Shown: positions 35,507 through 44,801, counted from the first letter of the stretch. The stretch: 64,000 bases of DNA from Caldicellulosiruptor naganoensis (GCF_026914285.1 NZ_CP113864.1:212582-276581); one strand, 5' to 3'. Notes: generated from the sequence alone by a model not told the origin. Translations and numbers: made by a program.

Positions 35507-37168
35507 ATGCTTTCAAAGTTTTATTTTTCAAGATGTTTCAGAAAGAGTTTGCTTACTGCCCTGATATTTTTTGTTTTAAATCTTACTTATTTAGCTATGG
35601 TAATATACATAGCATTTTTTAAAGAGTCATTCTTTGAAAAATACAAACTTTTTGTGGGCATTTCTTCTGCAGTGGTGGTTACAGCAGACAGCTTTTACTT
35701 ATTTTACACACTATACACCCTTTTACAAGAAAAATACAAGCTCAAAATGTCTCTGCAAAAAACGATTGTTCAATGTGATACTATCAAAAGGAAACTTTTA
35801 GATATTACAAAAAATGAGCATAAGAGGTTTCAAAATGGCAAAAAAACAAAGATAGTTGAAATTGCATATTTTGACATGCTAACAGGGCTTCCAAACAAAC
35901 TTCAGCTTGAAATATTTTTTGAAAGGCTGAGTCAAAAGGTGCCTTCACATTTTGATGAAATAGCAGTAGCTGTAGTTGATATAGAAAATTTAGTGGGGTT
36001 TCAAAGTGAAGGTTTTTATTCTATCTTGAGTATTATTTTGAAAGATATTGGTTATAAACTTAAAAATGGGCTTCCAGAAAAAAGCTTTGTTACAAAAATA
36101 GAGGACAATAAATTTGCAATAATCTTTTATGATTATGGATGCAGAGATTTGTTAATAGAATACATAAAAATCATTGAGGAGACTATCGAAGGTAGATGGT
36201 ATTTGGTTGGTGATGAGTTTGAATTAAAGAGCGTTGTAGGAGTTGCTTTTTATCCTCAGGATGGAAGTTGTATAGACGAAGTTTTAAAAGCTGCTACAGA
36301 AGCGCTTGAACAGGCAAGGCTAAGGGAAGAAAAGAAAATATATTTTACAAGTAGTGAAGATAATACAAAGCTTTTCTACAACATTTCAATTTCTAATGAA
36401 CTTAAAAAGGCAATCTTGCAGAAAAACTTTTTGCTTGTATATCAGCCATTGGTGGATTTGCAGAAAAACAAAATTGCTGGAGCAGAGGTATTTGTTCGAT
36501 GGATAAGTCCTGAAAAAGGAATGGTTTCTGCAAAGGAGTTTATGTCAGTTGCTCAAAAAGAGAGAATGATTCCTGAGATTGAAGAGTGGGTTTTAGATAC
36601 CGTTGCTGAGGATGTGCCAGCTTTTGAGAAGATGTTGCCAGATGATTTCTTCATTTCTTTAAATGTATCGTTTTTAGATTCAAGTGTAGCTGAGTGTATT
36701 TTTTCAAACAAAGTATTTACTCACTATAGTAAATACAATAAGATAATGGCATTTGAAATAAATCAGCAAGATATAGATACAAATCTTTCTGACTGTTTAA
36801 AAGTTGCTGAAGAGGTTAAACATAAAGGGTTTAGGATAATTGTGGATGATTGGTGTAGTAGCAATATAGCTGTTGATACCATAAGATATTTTCCAGTGGA
36901 TGCAGTGAAAGTTGATAATAGATGCATTGAAAATGCAGTTTTTGACAAGAGTATTAGCGTAATAATAAAAGGAATTATTGAGATAGCCCATGCATTGAAA
37001 ATAAAAGTTATTGCTGAAGGTGTTGAAACACCATTTCATTACAGAGTGGCAAAAGAACTTGGATGTGACTTTGCTCAAGGGTTTTTATTTTCAAAACCAA
37101 TGGTTAGAAATGAGTTTTTAGAGTTTTATAGAAAATATGAGATGGGCCTGGCAAAGGTTATTGCATAA
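35507..37168 (+). CDS. Membrane-bound GGDEF-EAL protein, cyclase site degenerate
   Basis: A 553-residue protein: two membrane helices (about 16-38 and 47-70), a GGDEF domain starting AYFDMLTGLPNKL near 125, and a C-terminal EAL domain. The GGDEF site is replaced by KIEDNKFAI, so no cyclase activity is expected. The EAL domain begins AGAEVFVRW and keeps SLNVS, FEIN, IVDDW, VKVD, AEGVET and QGFLFSKP, so the main metal ligands seem present and c-di-GMP hydrolysis is possible. It starts at ATG 35507 after ACTGGAGG, followed by a terminator. Confidence 0.87.
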   Translation: MLSKFYFSRCFRKSLLTALIFFVLNLTYLAMVIYIAFFKESFFEKYKLFVGISSAVVVTADSFYLFYTLYTLLQEKYKLKMSLQKTIVQCDTIKRKLLDITKNEHKRFQNGKKTKIVEIAYFDMLTGLPNKLQLEIFFERLSQKVPSHFDEIAVAVVDIENLVGFQSEGFYSILSIILKDIGYKLKNGLPEKSFVTKIEDNKFAIIFYDYGCRDLLIEYIKIIEETIEGRWYLVGDEFELKSVVGVAFYPQDGSCIDEVLKAATEALEQARLREEKKIYFTSSEDNTKLFYNISISNELKKAILQKNFLLVYQPLVDLQKNKIAGAEVFVRWISPEKGMVSAKEFMSVAQKERMIPEIEEWVLDTVAEDVPAFEKMLPDDFFISLNVSFLDSSVAECIFSNKVFTHYSKYNKIMAFEINQQDIDTNLSDCLKVAEEVKHKGFRIIVDDWCSSNIAVDTIRYFPVDAVKVDNRCIENAVFDKSISVIIKGIIEIAHALKIKVIAEGVETPFHYRVAKELGCDFAQGFLFSKPMVRNEFLEFYRKYEMGLAKVIA

Positions 37169-37176
37169 AATGAAAG

Positions 37177-37222
37177 TAGCTGCCATTGAAGATATAGATA
37201 AAGGCAGCTATTTTATTTTTTA
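37177..37222 (+). terminator. Terminator after the GGDEF-EAL gene
   Basis: TAGCTGCC (37177-37184) pairs with GGCAGCTA (37203-37210), followed by TTTTATTTTTTA. Confidence 0.85.
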
Positions 37223-37365
37223 GCCATATTACAAATATTTCTTGCAACAAACAAAAACTTAAGGTATAATATTTACAGCAAATTTATGATTGCTTAGAGA
37301 TGGAATTGGTGCTTGGGTGTGTGAGCCTAATCATGTACCAAAAATTTCAAGGAGGGGTTTAAAAG

Positions 37366-38028
37366 GTGGAGTATTTGAAACCTTCAAATCTTTTAAATCT
37401 GATTGTCTCACCGGGAAAAGTATTTCAAAAGGTAAAAGAAAAACCGGATTTTCTAATTTTAATATTTTTGATACCAGTGATAGCAGCCCTCACGACCTTG
37501 TTTATGCCAAAAGTGACAGAAGAAGCTTTATTAGAATATGTGAAAAGAACAATTGAAGACCCTCAAGTACAAGAAGCTACTCTGAAAACTTTAAAACTTA
37601 CAAAATCACCTATCTTTTTGGCAGGAACGGCATTTGTAAATACCTTTATTTCATTTTTTATTGCTTCCTTTGTCTTGCTCGTAATTGTAAGGCTTGCAGG
37701 TGGTGAGATTGATTACAAAAAAGCACTTACAATTGTGGCAGTTGCAAATCTTGTAATGATTCCATATTACATCTTCTATGTGATATATGCCAGGGTCGTA
37801 AATTTGAACATTTTGGATATTCAAATGAATTTTAAGTATTTTATAAGAACATACCTGCATGTGTTTGCTATATGGCGATATGTACTAATTGGGATTGGGG
37901 TGTTTGCTGCCTGTGAACTTAACAAAGCAAAAAGTATTATTGTTAGTATTGTCTATAGTGCAGTCACACTCATAATGCCGATTGTTTCAATGTTTACACA
38001 AAACTTTATGAAGTTTGGTGGCAGATAA
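37366..38028 (+). CDS. Yip1-domain membrane protein
   Basis: A 220-residue protein with five hydrophobic helices, starting PSNLLNLIVSPGKVFQKVKEKPDF, the typical opening of bacterial Yip1 proteins in which SP..F is followed by K.KP. It starts with GTG at 37366 after AAGGAGGGG. It is followed within 20 bp by the adaptor and the MacB-like permease, so the three form an operon. Its role in the transporter is unknown. Confidence 0.8.
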   Translation: MEYLKPSNLLNLIVSPGKVFQKVKEKPDFLILIFLIPVIAALTTLFMPKVTEEALLEYVKRTIEDPQVQEATLKTLKLTKSPIFLAGTAFVNTFISFFIASFVLLVIVRLAGGEIDYKKALTIVAVANLVMIPYYIFYVIYARVVNLNILDIQMNFKYFIRTYLHVFAIWRYVLIGIGVFAACELNKAKSIIVSIVYSAVTLIMPIVSMFTQNFMKFGGR

Positions 38029-38047
38029 AAAAGGAGAGTATTCTAAC

Positions 38048-39694
38048 ATGCAAAGCACTGCAAAAGGTCTAAAAAACTGGCAAAAAGCTGTAATTATTGT
38101 GTTACTTATATTAGTGGGATTTATTTTAACACTTGTTTTAACAATGCCATCTGGGAGCAAAAAGGATGCTTCATCTAAGCCCAAGACTGCAAAGGTACAG
38201 AGGATTTCTTTAAAGCAAACACTTTTGGTATCTGGCATTGTGCAAAGCAGCAGCACAAGGAATGTTTTATCAAAAGTAAATGGTACTTTAGAAAAGATTT
38301 TTGTCAAAAACGGGCAATATGTCAAAAAAGGAGATTTAATTGCCAAGATAGATGACAGTCAAGCAGTTTATAAGATAGACTCTTTAGAAAGACAGCGTCT
38401 TGAGCTTGAACTTCAGAGAGAAAATTTGCAAAGACAACTTCAGAACTATATTTTAAAATCTCCTCAAGAAGGATTTATCCAAAACCTTGCGGCAGAAGAA
38501 GGTCAACTTGTCAGCCAAGGAATGCAGATAATGACTATTGTTGATGATTCAAAGATGAAGCTAAGCACCCAGCTTCCTGCCTGGTGCTATGGGAAGGTAA
38601 AAAAGGGGCAGAAGGCAGAGGTTGTAGTATCTGACCTTATGGATAGAGTCGACGGTGTTGTGGAAAGTATTGGTAGCAGGATATACAAAAATGATGATGG
38701 TGTGATGGTATTTGATGCAAAGGTAGTAGTTTCAAACAAAAACGGTAGTTTGACTGAAAGTATGAGGGCAAGTATAAGTTTAAAACTTTTAACCGGCGAA
38801 AAAGTGACATCGCTCAGCGAAGGTGTTTTAGAGGTATTTTCAAAAAAGAGTATTGTAAGTCCTGTTTCTGGCAAAATAGAAAAGGTTTTTGTGGAAAACG
38901 GGCAGAAGGTAAAAATGGATAGTTTGCTTTTGAAATTTTCGACAGATGATATTGAAATGCAAATAAAACAGCTTGATTTGAAGATAGAAGAAATAAAGTC
39001 CCAGATAGAAGCATCCAAAGAGGATTTGAAAAACTTTGAAATTTTATCACCAATTGACGGTAAAATAGCTGATTTGAATCTTCAGGATGGTGATGTGGTA
39101 AGTGCTGGGCAGTTAATATGTTCAGTATATGACCCAAAACACCTTGCAATAAATGCTCAGGTGGAAGAACTTGACATTTTGAAGATAAAGCCAGGGCAGA
39201 AGGTTAACATAAAGCTTGATGCAGTAGGAAGTACAAGAAATAGGCCTTTAGAAGGGTATGTTGCAGAGATTTCTGAAAAGGCTCAATCAGATAGTAGCAG
39301 CGTCTCAAAGTTTGTTGTTAAAATAGAGTTTGAAAATAACAACAGTATAAAAATTGGGATGCACGCAGAAGCAGAGATTATCTTAAAGTCCAAGGAAAAT
39401 GCGCTGGTTGTACCAGTTGAAGCAGTTCACAAAGAAGATGGAAAATATTATGTGTATGTTTACACACAACAAAAGGCTAAAACTTCTGAGAAAAACAAAG
39501 AACAAAAAACCAGCCAGAAAACAGACGAATACGGACTTGACAGCTCTTACTATAAAGATGCAGAAAAAAGGCCGGTCAAACTTGGCATGACAACCGAAAA
39601 ATATGTTGAAATCTTGGAAGGACTTATCGAGGGCGAAGAAGTGGTGCTTCCAAAGTTTGATACTGAAAAACAGGGTCAAAGTCTTTTCTACTAA
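38048..39694 (+). CDS. Membrane-fusion (HlyD/MacA-type) efflux adaptor
   Basis: A 548-residue protein with one N-terminal membrane helix (about residues 13-35). It carries two lipoyl-like half-motifs (VNGTLEKIFVKNGQYVKKGD near 81; VSGKIEKVFVENGQKVKMDS near 281) each with its partner, a coiled-coil segment, and C-terminal beta-barrel regions (KPGQKVNIKLDAV; VVPVEAVHKEDGKYYVYV). The duplicated lipoyl region makes it longer than the usual 350-400 residues. Start ATG 38048 follows AAGGAGAG. It is the adaptor for the permease 20 bp downstream. Confidence 0.85.
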   Translation: MQSTAKGLKNWQKAVIIVLLILVGFILTLVLTMPSGSKKDASSKPKTAKVQRISLKQTLLVSGIVQSSSTRNVLSKVNGTLEKIFVKNGQYVKKGDLIAKIDDSQAVYKIDSLERQRLELELQRENLQRQLQNYILKSPQEGFIQNLAAEEGQLVSQGMQIMTIVDDSKMKLSTQLPAWCYGKVKKGQKAEVVVSDLMDRVDGVVESIGSRIYKNDDGVMVFDAKVVVSNKNGSLTESMRASISLKLLTGEKVTSLSEGVLEVFSKKSIVSPVSGKIEKVFVENGQKVKMDSLLLKFSTDDIEMQIKQLDLKIEEIKSQIEASKEDLKNFEILSPIDGKIADLNLQDGDVVSAGQLICSVYDPKHLAINAQVEELDILKIKPGQKVNIKLDAVGSTRNRPLEGYVAEISEKAQSDSSSVSKFVVKIEFENNNSIKIGMHAEAEIILKSKENALVVPVEAVHKEDGKYYVYVYTQQKAKTSEKNKEQKTSQKTDEYGLDSSYYKDAEKRPVKLGMTTEKYVEILEGLIEGEEVVLPKFDTEKQGQSLFY

Positions 39695-39714
39695 AAAGGG
39701 GAAGATGTTGTGCG

Positions 39715-40902
39715 ATGGAGAAGTTTTTGCTTTCTTGCAAGATGGCAATCCAGAGCATTTTTCTAAACAGGTTACGGTCATTTCTAACGCTTCTTGGTGT
39801 TGTCATAGGCGTTGGAGCGGTGGTTGCAGCTGTGGGGCTTGCTGAGGGCACCACAGCTGGTATTACAAAAGAGATAGAAAAGCTTGGTACAAACCTTGTG
39901 TATGTTTTTATAAATCCAGCTTCAAAGAGCGAAGACATTTCAGTTGATCAATTTTTAGAGTTTGCAAGGAAAAATAACGATGTTATCATGGGTGTGAGTC
40001 CATTTGTCCAATATCCTGCTCAGGCAATTTTCAGAGGTAAAAAAGAGGAGTGCCAGATTATTGGTGCAACAGCCGAGTACATGATGATACAAAACCTTGC
40101 GCTTTCAAAAGGAAGGTTTATAAGTCCTGTAGACAGTGATTTTAGGCAAAAAGTGTCAGTGATAGGTTCGAGGATACAGAAAAAGCTATTTAATAGCCAA
40201 AATCCAGTGGGGCAAGAGATAAACGTAAATGGTCAGGTTTTCAAGGTGGTTGGAGTTTTAAAAGAAAAACAGGGCGGAAGGGACAACACGGTTGACGACA
40301 GTATCATAGTGCCCTTGTTTTCCTTAAATAGCCTCTCCACAGACGACTATGCGCTTGTGAAAAATTTTTTGGTACGTACAGTTTCTGCTGATAAGAACAA
40401 TGAGGTCAAAAAAAGGATAAAAGCATATTTGAGCAATGTTATAAAAAAGGAAGAAAACTATTCAGTCTATGATATGTCTGAACTTATGTCGACTCTCAAT
40501 CAAATAACATATCTTCTGATGATAATACTTGGCGGCATTGCTACAATCTCTCTTGTGGTTGGCGGCATTGGAATTATGAACATAATGCTTGTGTCTGTTA
40601 CAGAAAGAACAAGAGAAATTGGGATTCGAAAAGCAATTGGAGCAAAGAGAAGGGATATTAGAGTACAGTTTCTCATAGAGTCGATGGTTATAACAGGTGT
40701 TGGTGGTATAATTGGTATATTGCTTGGGTTTTTTGTAATTGCGGTGGGGATTTCAAGGATTCCTGGAGTTGAGCCTGTGTATTCGCTAAAGTGGGCTTTT
40801 GTGGCTTTTGGAATTTCAGTTTTGATAGGAGTTATTTTTGGAATGCTTCCGGCAGAGAAGGCAGCGCGCTTAAATCCCATTGAAGCGCTAAGATATGAAT
40901 AA
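39715..40902 (+). CDS. MacB-like ABC permease without fused ATPase
   Basis: A 395-residue permease: N-terminal helix after NRLRSFLTLLGVVIGVGAVV, a large extracytoplasmic MacB_PCD domain (about 45-250), then three helices with the FtsX motif VTERTREIGIRKAIGAKRRD near 296-315. It ends PAEKAARLNPIEALRYE, typical of MacB. The ATPase that normally lies next to or fused with such permeases is missing here, although adaptor and permease genes are only 20 bp apart. It starts at ATG 39715 after AAGGGGAAG. Confidence 0.9.
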   Translation: MEKFLLSCKMAIQSIFLNRLRSFLTLLGVVIGVGAVVAAVGLAEGTTAGITKEIEKLGTNLVYVFINPASKSEDISVDQFLEFARKNNDVIMGVSPFVQYPAQAIFRGKKEECQIIGATAEYMMIQNLALSKGRFISPVDSDFRQKVSVIGSRIQKKLFNSQNPVGQEINVNGQVFKVVGVLKEKQGGRDNTVDDSIIVPLFSLNSLSTDDYALVKNFLVRTVSADKNNEVKKRIKAYLSNVIKKEENYSVYDMSELMSTLNQITYLLMIILGGIATISLVVGGIGIMNIMLVSVTERTREIGIRKAIGAKRRDIRVQFLIESMVITGVGGIIGILLGFFVIAVGISRIPGVEPVYSLKWAFVAFGISVLIGVIFGMLPAEKAARLNPIEALRYE

Positions 40903-40909
40903 AAACAAT

Positions 40910-41001
40910 AGGCAAGGCAGCAAACCCTTAAGACTTTAGCACAAAAGAAGCCTTAACTATCCAAATAACCGGATAGTAGCTCAGGCTTTGCCGCCTTGCC
41001 T
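40910..41001. terminator. Long nested hairpin between convergent genes
   Basis: AGGCAAGGCAGCAAA (40910-40924) pairs almost perfectly with TTTGCCGCCTTGCCT (40987-41001). Inside lie AAGCCT/AGGCTT and ACTATCC/GGATAGT stems, giving a rod of three stacked helices. The right side ends in CTTTATTTTT and the left (minus strand) in TTGTTTTT. It probably terminates both the MacB-like gene and sufB. Confidence 0.6.
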
Positions 41002-41009
41002 CTTTATTT

Positions 41010-42260
41010 TTACATATTCTCCTCCTGCGTCTGCAAAATAAGCTCCTGTATATAATTTTCAAGATGCTTGGGAAGCCCAAGTATTTTTACATCCATAAAC
41101 CCCTGGGTTATAAGAGATATTGCCTCGTCTTTTGAAAGCCCTCTTGCCATCAGATATTCTACTTCTTCTTCGGCAATGGGACCTATTGCTGCCTCATGTG
41201 AAAGGTGGCTCTGTGGCGCACCGTCTGACAATAGCTCTGGCACAGCATACATAACACCTTCTTCAGAGAACAAAATTCCACGACAGTCTAAATGCGCACG
41301 AGATTGATTGTGCCTTGCTTCTAACACTCCACGCGAGTATATCTTTGCCCTGTCTTTTACAATAGCCCTTGATATTGCCTGGCCACTTGAATTTTCACCT
41401 TCTAAGATGATATGAGAGCCCATGTCAATCTCAGAGTCTTTTAGCCCATACAAGAGCGAGTTGAAGGATGCAACCGAGTTTTTACCTTTCAAAATTGCAA
41501 TGGGAAACGACTGTATGGACTTCACAGGTTTTAAAAGCACGTAGTTTGAAACAAACACAGCATCATCTTCAACAATGGTCACTCCACGGGGTCTGACATA
41601 AAAATCTTCTGCCCAATTGTGAACCATTGTAAATGTGAGCCTGCTTCCCTTTTCAAGGTAAAACTCAGAAATTCCAATGTGCAGCCCTTCCTTTACCTTT
41701 GGTGCTGTTGCGCATCCGTTTATAATCTGAACCTCTGCACCTTCTTCTAAGATGACAATATTGTGCACGTTTTGTATCCTTGCATTTTCCTGCAAAAGCA
41801 GGCATGCCTGTATTGGCTTTTCAACCTTCTGTCCTTTGAACACTCTTATAAAATACCCGTGGGCAGGGTGTGTTGCCGAAAATGCAGTGTATTTATCCCT
41901 GTCAGGCTTTACCGCTTTCCAGAAATACTTTTCGCGAACCTCTGGATACTTTTCCAAAGCTTCATTTATGTCCAAAATCTCAAGCTGGCCCTGGTACCTT
42001 TGCTGAAGCCGTCTGTATACAACAGAGTGGTCAAGCTGCAAAAAACTTCCCGACCGGCCTTCTTCAGATACCTCTATTCCAGCATTTAGGATTGTCTTTT
42101 GAATCTCTTCTGGAAGTTTAGAGAGCTCTGAAATCTGATCTTTTTCTTCTGCTTCTTCAAAAACTGAAAGGTCAACATCTTGCCCATAAGCTGCCTTTTT
42201 ATTTAAAGCTGACTTTGCAAGCTCCAAAATCTTTTCATCTATATAGTGTCTTGAAGACAA
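41010..42260 (-). CDS. sufB: SufB/SufD-family Fe-S cluster scaffold
   Basis: A 416-residue beta-helix protein of the SufB/SufD family. It contains VHNIVILEEGAEVQIINGCAT near residues 174-194, TMVHNWAEDFYVRP near 228 and SHLSHEAAIGPIAEEEVEYL near 346, the last being the conserved C-terminal core. With SufC alone and no SufD, SufS or SufU, it resembles the minimal SufBC (SMS) system of anaerobes. Start TTG 42260 overlaps the end of sufC by 22 bp. Whether it is SufB or SufD by phylogeny is not decided here. Confidence 0.85.
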   Translation of the reverse strand: MSSRHYIDEKILELAKSALNKKAAYGQDVDLSVFEEAEEKDQISELSKLPEEIQKTILNAGIEVSEEGRSGSFLQLDHSVVYRRLQQRYQGQLEILDINEALEKYPEVREKYFWKAVKPDRDKYTAFSATHPAHGYFIRVFKGQKVEKPIQACLLLQENARIQNVHNIVILEEGAEVQIINGCATAPKVKEGLHIGISEFYLEKGSRLTFTMVHNWAEDFYVRPRGVTIVEDDAVFVSNYVLLKPVKSIQSFPIAILKGKNSVASFNSLLYGLKDSEIDMGSHIILEGENSSGQAISRAIVKDRAKIYSRGVLEARHNQSRAHLDCRGILFSEEGVMYAVPELLSDGAPQSHLSHEAAIGPIAEEEVEYLMARGLSKDEAISLITQGFMDVKILGLPKHLENYIQELILQTQEENM

Positions 42261-42979
42261 TTTTCACACCTCCCAAACCCGTTTTGTCTTATCTCTTCAA
42301 AGAGGTCTTCTGCAGAACCTGAGCACACTATCTTTCCATCCATCAGAATGTGTCCTTTGTCTGCATTGACATACTCTAAAATATACCCGGTGTGTGTGAC
42401 AATCAAGCCGGAGGTGTGACGTTTTTTTATCTTTTCACCTTTCAAAAGCTTTTTAATTACATTTCCCAAAAGGGTAATATTGTCAAGGTCAACACCTGAC
42501 TCTGGCTCATCCAAAAGTACAAGGCTTGGTTTTTGACACAAAAGCTGCAAAAGCTCGGACCTTTTTATCTCACCACCAGAAAATCCATAGTTTACTTCTC
42601 TTGACAGATGTTCCTTCAAATTTAAAATTCTTGCATACTCTTGGATGTCAGCATCGGTGTTTCTTATAGACTTTATTATCTCAGAAAGTTTTTTTAGCTC
42701 AACTCCTCTTATTGCCGGTGGTTTTTGGAACATCATTCCAATCCCAAGCTTTGCCCTCTCATGAGTTGGCATGTATGTGATGTCAATGCCATTGAAGATA
42801 ATCTTGCCTGACGTTATTTTGTATTTTGGAAGCCCCATAATACTCATCATCAGAGTTGTCTTTCCGCTTCCGTTCGGGCCAAACAGAATGTGCGTCTCTC
42901 CATCCGGGATTGTGAGAGAGACACCTTTTAAAATCTCTTTTGAGCCAACTTCAACGTGAAGGTCAATGATTTCAAGCAT
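42239..42979 (-). CDS. sufC: SufC Fe-S cluster assembly ATPase
   Basis: A 246-residue ABC-type ATPase without membrane helices. Walker A GPNGSGKTT lies near residues 34-42, the signature YGFSGGEIKRSELLQLL is typical of SufC, and Walker B is LVLLDEPESGVD. I choose ATG 42979 (MLEIIDLHVEVG) after AAGGAGA; a longer frame runs to 43003. It drives cluster assembly on the SufB-like protein encoded in the overlapping next gene. Confidence 0.93.
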   Translation of the reverse strand: MLEIIDLHVEVGSKEILKGVSLTIPDGETHILFGPNGSGKTTLMMSIMGLPKYKITSGKIIFNGIDITYMPTHERAKLGIGMMFQKPPAIRGVELKKLSEIIKSIRNTDADIQEYARILNLKEHLSREVNYGFSGGEIKRSELLQLLCQKPSLVLLDEPESGVDLDNITLLGNVIKKLLKGEKIKKRHTSGLIVTHTGYILEYVNADKGHILMDGKIVCSGSAEDLFEEIRQNGFGRCENCLQDTI

Positions 42980-43151
42980 TTTTTTACGACATCTCCTTGT
43001 CAAAATGGATTTAAAATCTTCTAATTTAATTATTATACCACCAAAATTGCATTTGCTAACAACAAAGAATTGGCATAAAATTTAAATCAACTTAAGAAAA
43101 TTGTGGTAAAATAATATCATAATTGATTTTTAAAAAGGGTGAATTTAAAAA

Positions 43152-43478
43152 ATGAAATTAGTTTTGGCCATTGTGTCAGAAGTGGATAGAAATAAACTGA
43201 ACCTTGCACTTATTGAAAATAGTGTTCCTGCAACAATTATCTATTCAACAGGCGGTTTTTTGAATAGGGGCACTGTTACATTCATGATAGGTGCTGAAGA
43301 TGATAGGCTTGATGATGTGATTGAGCTTATAAAAAAGAACGTGTCAGAAAGGAAAGAGGTTTCAAAATCTACTTTGCCACCTGCTTTGCAGAGCCTGTTT
43401 TTTGTAAGCAAGCAGAAGATTGAACAGGGCGGAGCGGTGATTTTTGTGCTGGACATTGAAAACTTCTTGAAAGTTTGA
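43152..43478 (+). CDS. PII-like cyclic-di-AMP receptor (DarA/PstA family)
   Basis: A 108-residue protein of the DarA/PstA family: MKLVLAIVSEVDRNKLNLAL at the start, STGGFLNRGTVTFMIGAEDDRLDDV near 34-58 and GGAVIFVLDIENF at the end. Family members bind c-di-AMP as trimers with a PII-like fold; the downstream target is not established. It starts at ATG 43152 after AAAGGGTG. It is followed closely by the flavoprotein gene. Confidence 0.87.
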   Translation: MKLVLAIVSEVDRNKLNLALIENSVPATIIYSTGGFLNRGTVTFMIGAEDDRLDDVIELIKKNVSERKEVSKSTLPPALQSLFFVSKQKIEQGGAVIFVLDIENFLKV

Positions 43479-43536
43479 AATGATAGTTTTAAAATATACC
43501 CTGTATGGGTATAATAATATAGGGGTGAAGCTAAAG

Positions 43537-44409
43537 ATGATTTATGATTGTGCGGTGATTGGAGCAGGACCGGCGGGCTTGTCTGCTGCCATAAATCTTG
43601 CTCAGACAAACAGAAGTGTTGTTGTGTTTTCAACAAAAGAAGAAGACTCAAGTATCTACAGAGCACCTGAGGTGAACAACTATCTTGGGTTTTATGGTGT
43701 AGCAGGAAAAGAGCTGTTGAGAGCATTTTATGATCATGCAAAAAAGATGGGTATTGAGATTGTGCACAGAAAGGTTATAAACTTCTACAAATCAGGTGAC
43801 ATTTTTACGATAAATGCAAACAATGAGTTTTATGAAGCATACTCTGTCATTTTAGCAATTGGCACACCAAAGAAAACTCTTTTAGAAAATGAAGCTGAAT
43901 TTGTAGGTCGGGGAATTTCTTACTGTGCTGTTTGTGATGGGATGCTCTACAAGGGAAGAACCATCGCGGTTATTGGAGAGGCTATTGAAGCTGAAGAAGA
44001 GGCTGAGTACTTGTCTGAGCTTGCAAAAAAACTGTACTATATTCCACTTTATAAAAAGAATGAGTTTCATTTTAAAGACAATGTTGAGGTTATTTTGTCA
44101 CGCCCAAGAAGTGTGTATGGGGAAGACTTTGTAAATGCGTTAGAGTTTGAAGACAGGATATTGAATGTTGATGGAATATTTATAATAAGAAAGACAATGC
44201 CAGCTGACCAGCTAATTTACGGACTTGAGTTTACAGAAGATGGGCACATAAAAGTTGACAGCAAGATGCAAACATCTATTGAAGGGCTTTTTGCAGCAGG
44301 CGATGTAGTGGGAAGGCCTTATCAGGTTGCAAAAGCTGTCGGTGAGGGTCAGATTGCCGGGCTTTCAGCCTCAACATATGTGAAGATGGTAAAAGAAAAG
44401 CAAAAGTAA
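43537..44409 (+). CDS. Thioredoxin-reductase-like flavoprotein
   Basis: A 290-residue FAD protein with GAGPAG near residue 9, the redox pair C-A-V-C-D in ISYCAVCDGMLYKG near 126-139 and AAGDVVGRPYQVAKAVGEGQ near 253-272. The NADPH-binding loop, normally GGGNSA-like, reads VIGEAIEAEEEAEYL, so nucleotide use may differ (ferredoxin-linked or NADH-linked forms are known). It is a little shorter than usual TrxB. I choose ATG 43537 after AGGGGTGAAG. Confidence 0.85.
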   Translation: MIYDCAVIGAGPAGLSAAINLAQTNRSVVVFSTKEEDSSIYRAPEVNNYLGFYGVAGKELLRAFYDHAKKMGIEIVHRKVINFYKSGDIFTINANNEFYEAYSVILAIGTPKKTLLENEAEFVGRGISYCAVCDGMLYKGRTIAVIGEAIEAEEEAEYLSELAKKLYYIPLYKKNEFHFKDNVEVILSRPRSVYGEDFVNALEFEDRILNVDGIFIIRKTMPADQLIYGLEFTEDGHIKVDSKMQTSIEGLFAAGDVVGRPYQVAKAVGEGQIAGLSASTYVKMVKEKQK

Positions 44410-44448
44410 AAAGGACTGATTCGGTGTTTGCCGATGAGGTCCTTTTTG
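44408..44448 (+). terminator. Terminator after the TrxB-like gene
   Basis: AAAAAGGAC (44408-44416) pairs with GTCCTTTTT (44439-44447), with an inner TCGG/CCGA stem. Confidence 0.85.
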
Positions 44449-44452
44449 ATTT

Positions 44453-44801
44453 TTACTCCCAGTACAACAGGCTCAAAAACATATTTTCAAGCTTTGCCTG
44501 CTCTTCAAGAATACTTAGAGGTGTTATTCCAAACGGGATGGGCACAATTTCTCTTGACTCCAAAGTCCACAAAAAATGTTTTGAATTTTGGGTATTTGTC
44601 GATGTTTTGCTGCATAAACCACAGAAGGTCGCACAGGTTTTTGTAAAGCTCTGAGTTTCTTTCTCTTTCCTGCTGGAATCTATTCAAATCTACTATGAGC
44701 TCAAACACCTTTGCAATCTTGTATCTGAATTCATCTTGTGCTGTACTATTTTCAAAACTTTTACAAAAGTTCTGATAGCTTTCGCAAAATATCCTATACA
44801 T
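44453..44801 (-). pseudogene. Small helical hypothetical protein, frameshifted
   Basis: Starting at ATG 44801 (AAGGTGAGG upstream) the frame reads a charged helical protein (FRYKIAKVFELIVDLNRFQQER). Near 44562 a one-base insertion changes the frame. The continuation REIVPIPFGITPLSILEEQAKLENMFLSL ends at a stop at 44455-44453, giving about 115 residues in total. The family is not recognised and the function unknown. The original frame instead stops early at 44505. Confidence 0.55.

Noticed and set aside
40910-41001. T-box or riboswitch in the long hairpin
   Set aside because: It lies between the 3' ends of two convergent genes, not upstream of either start.
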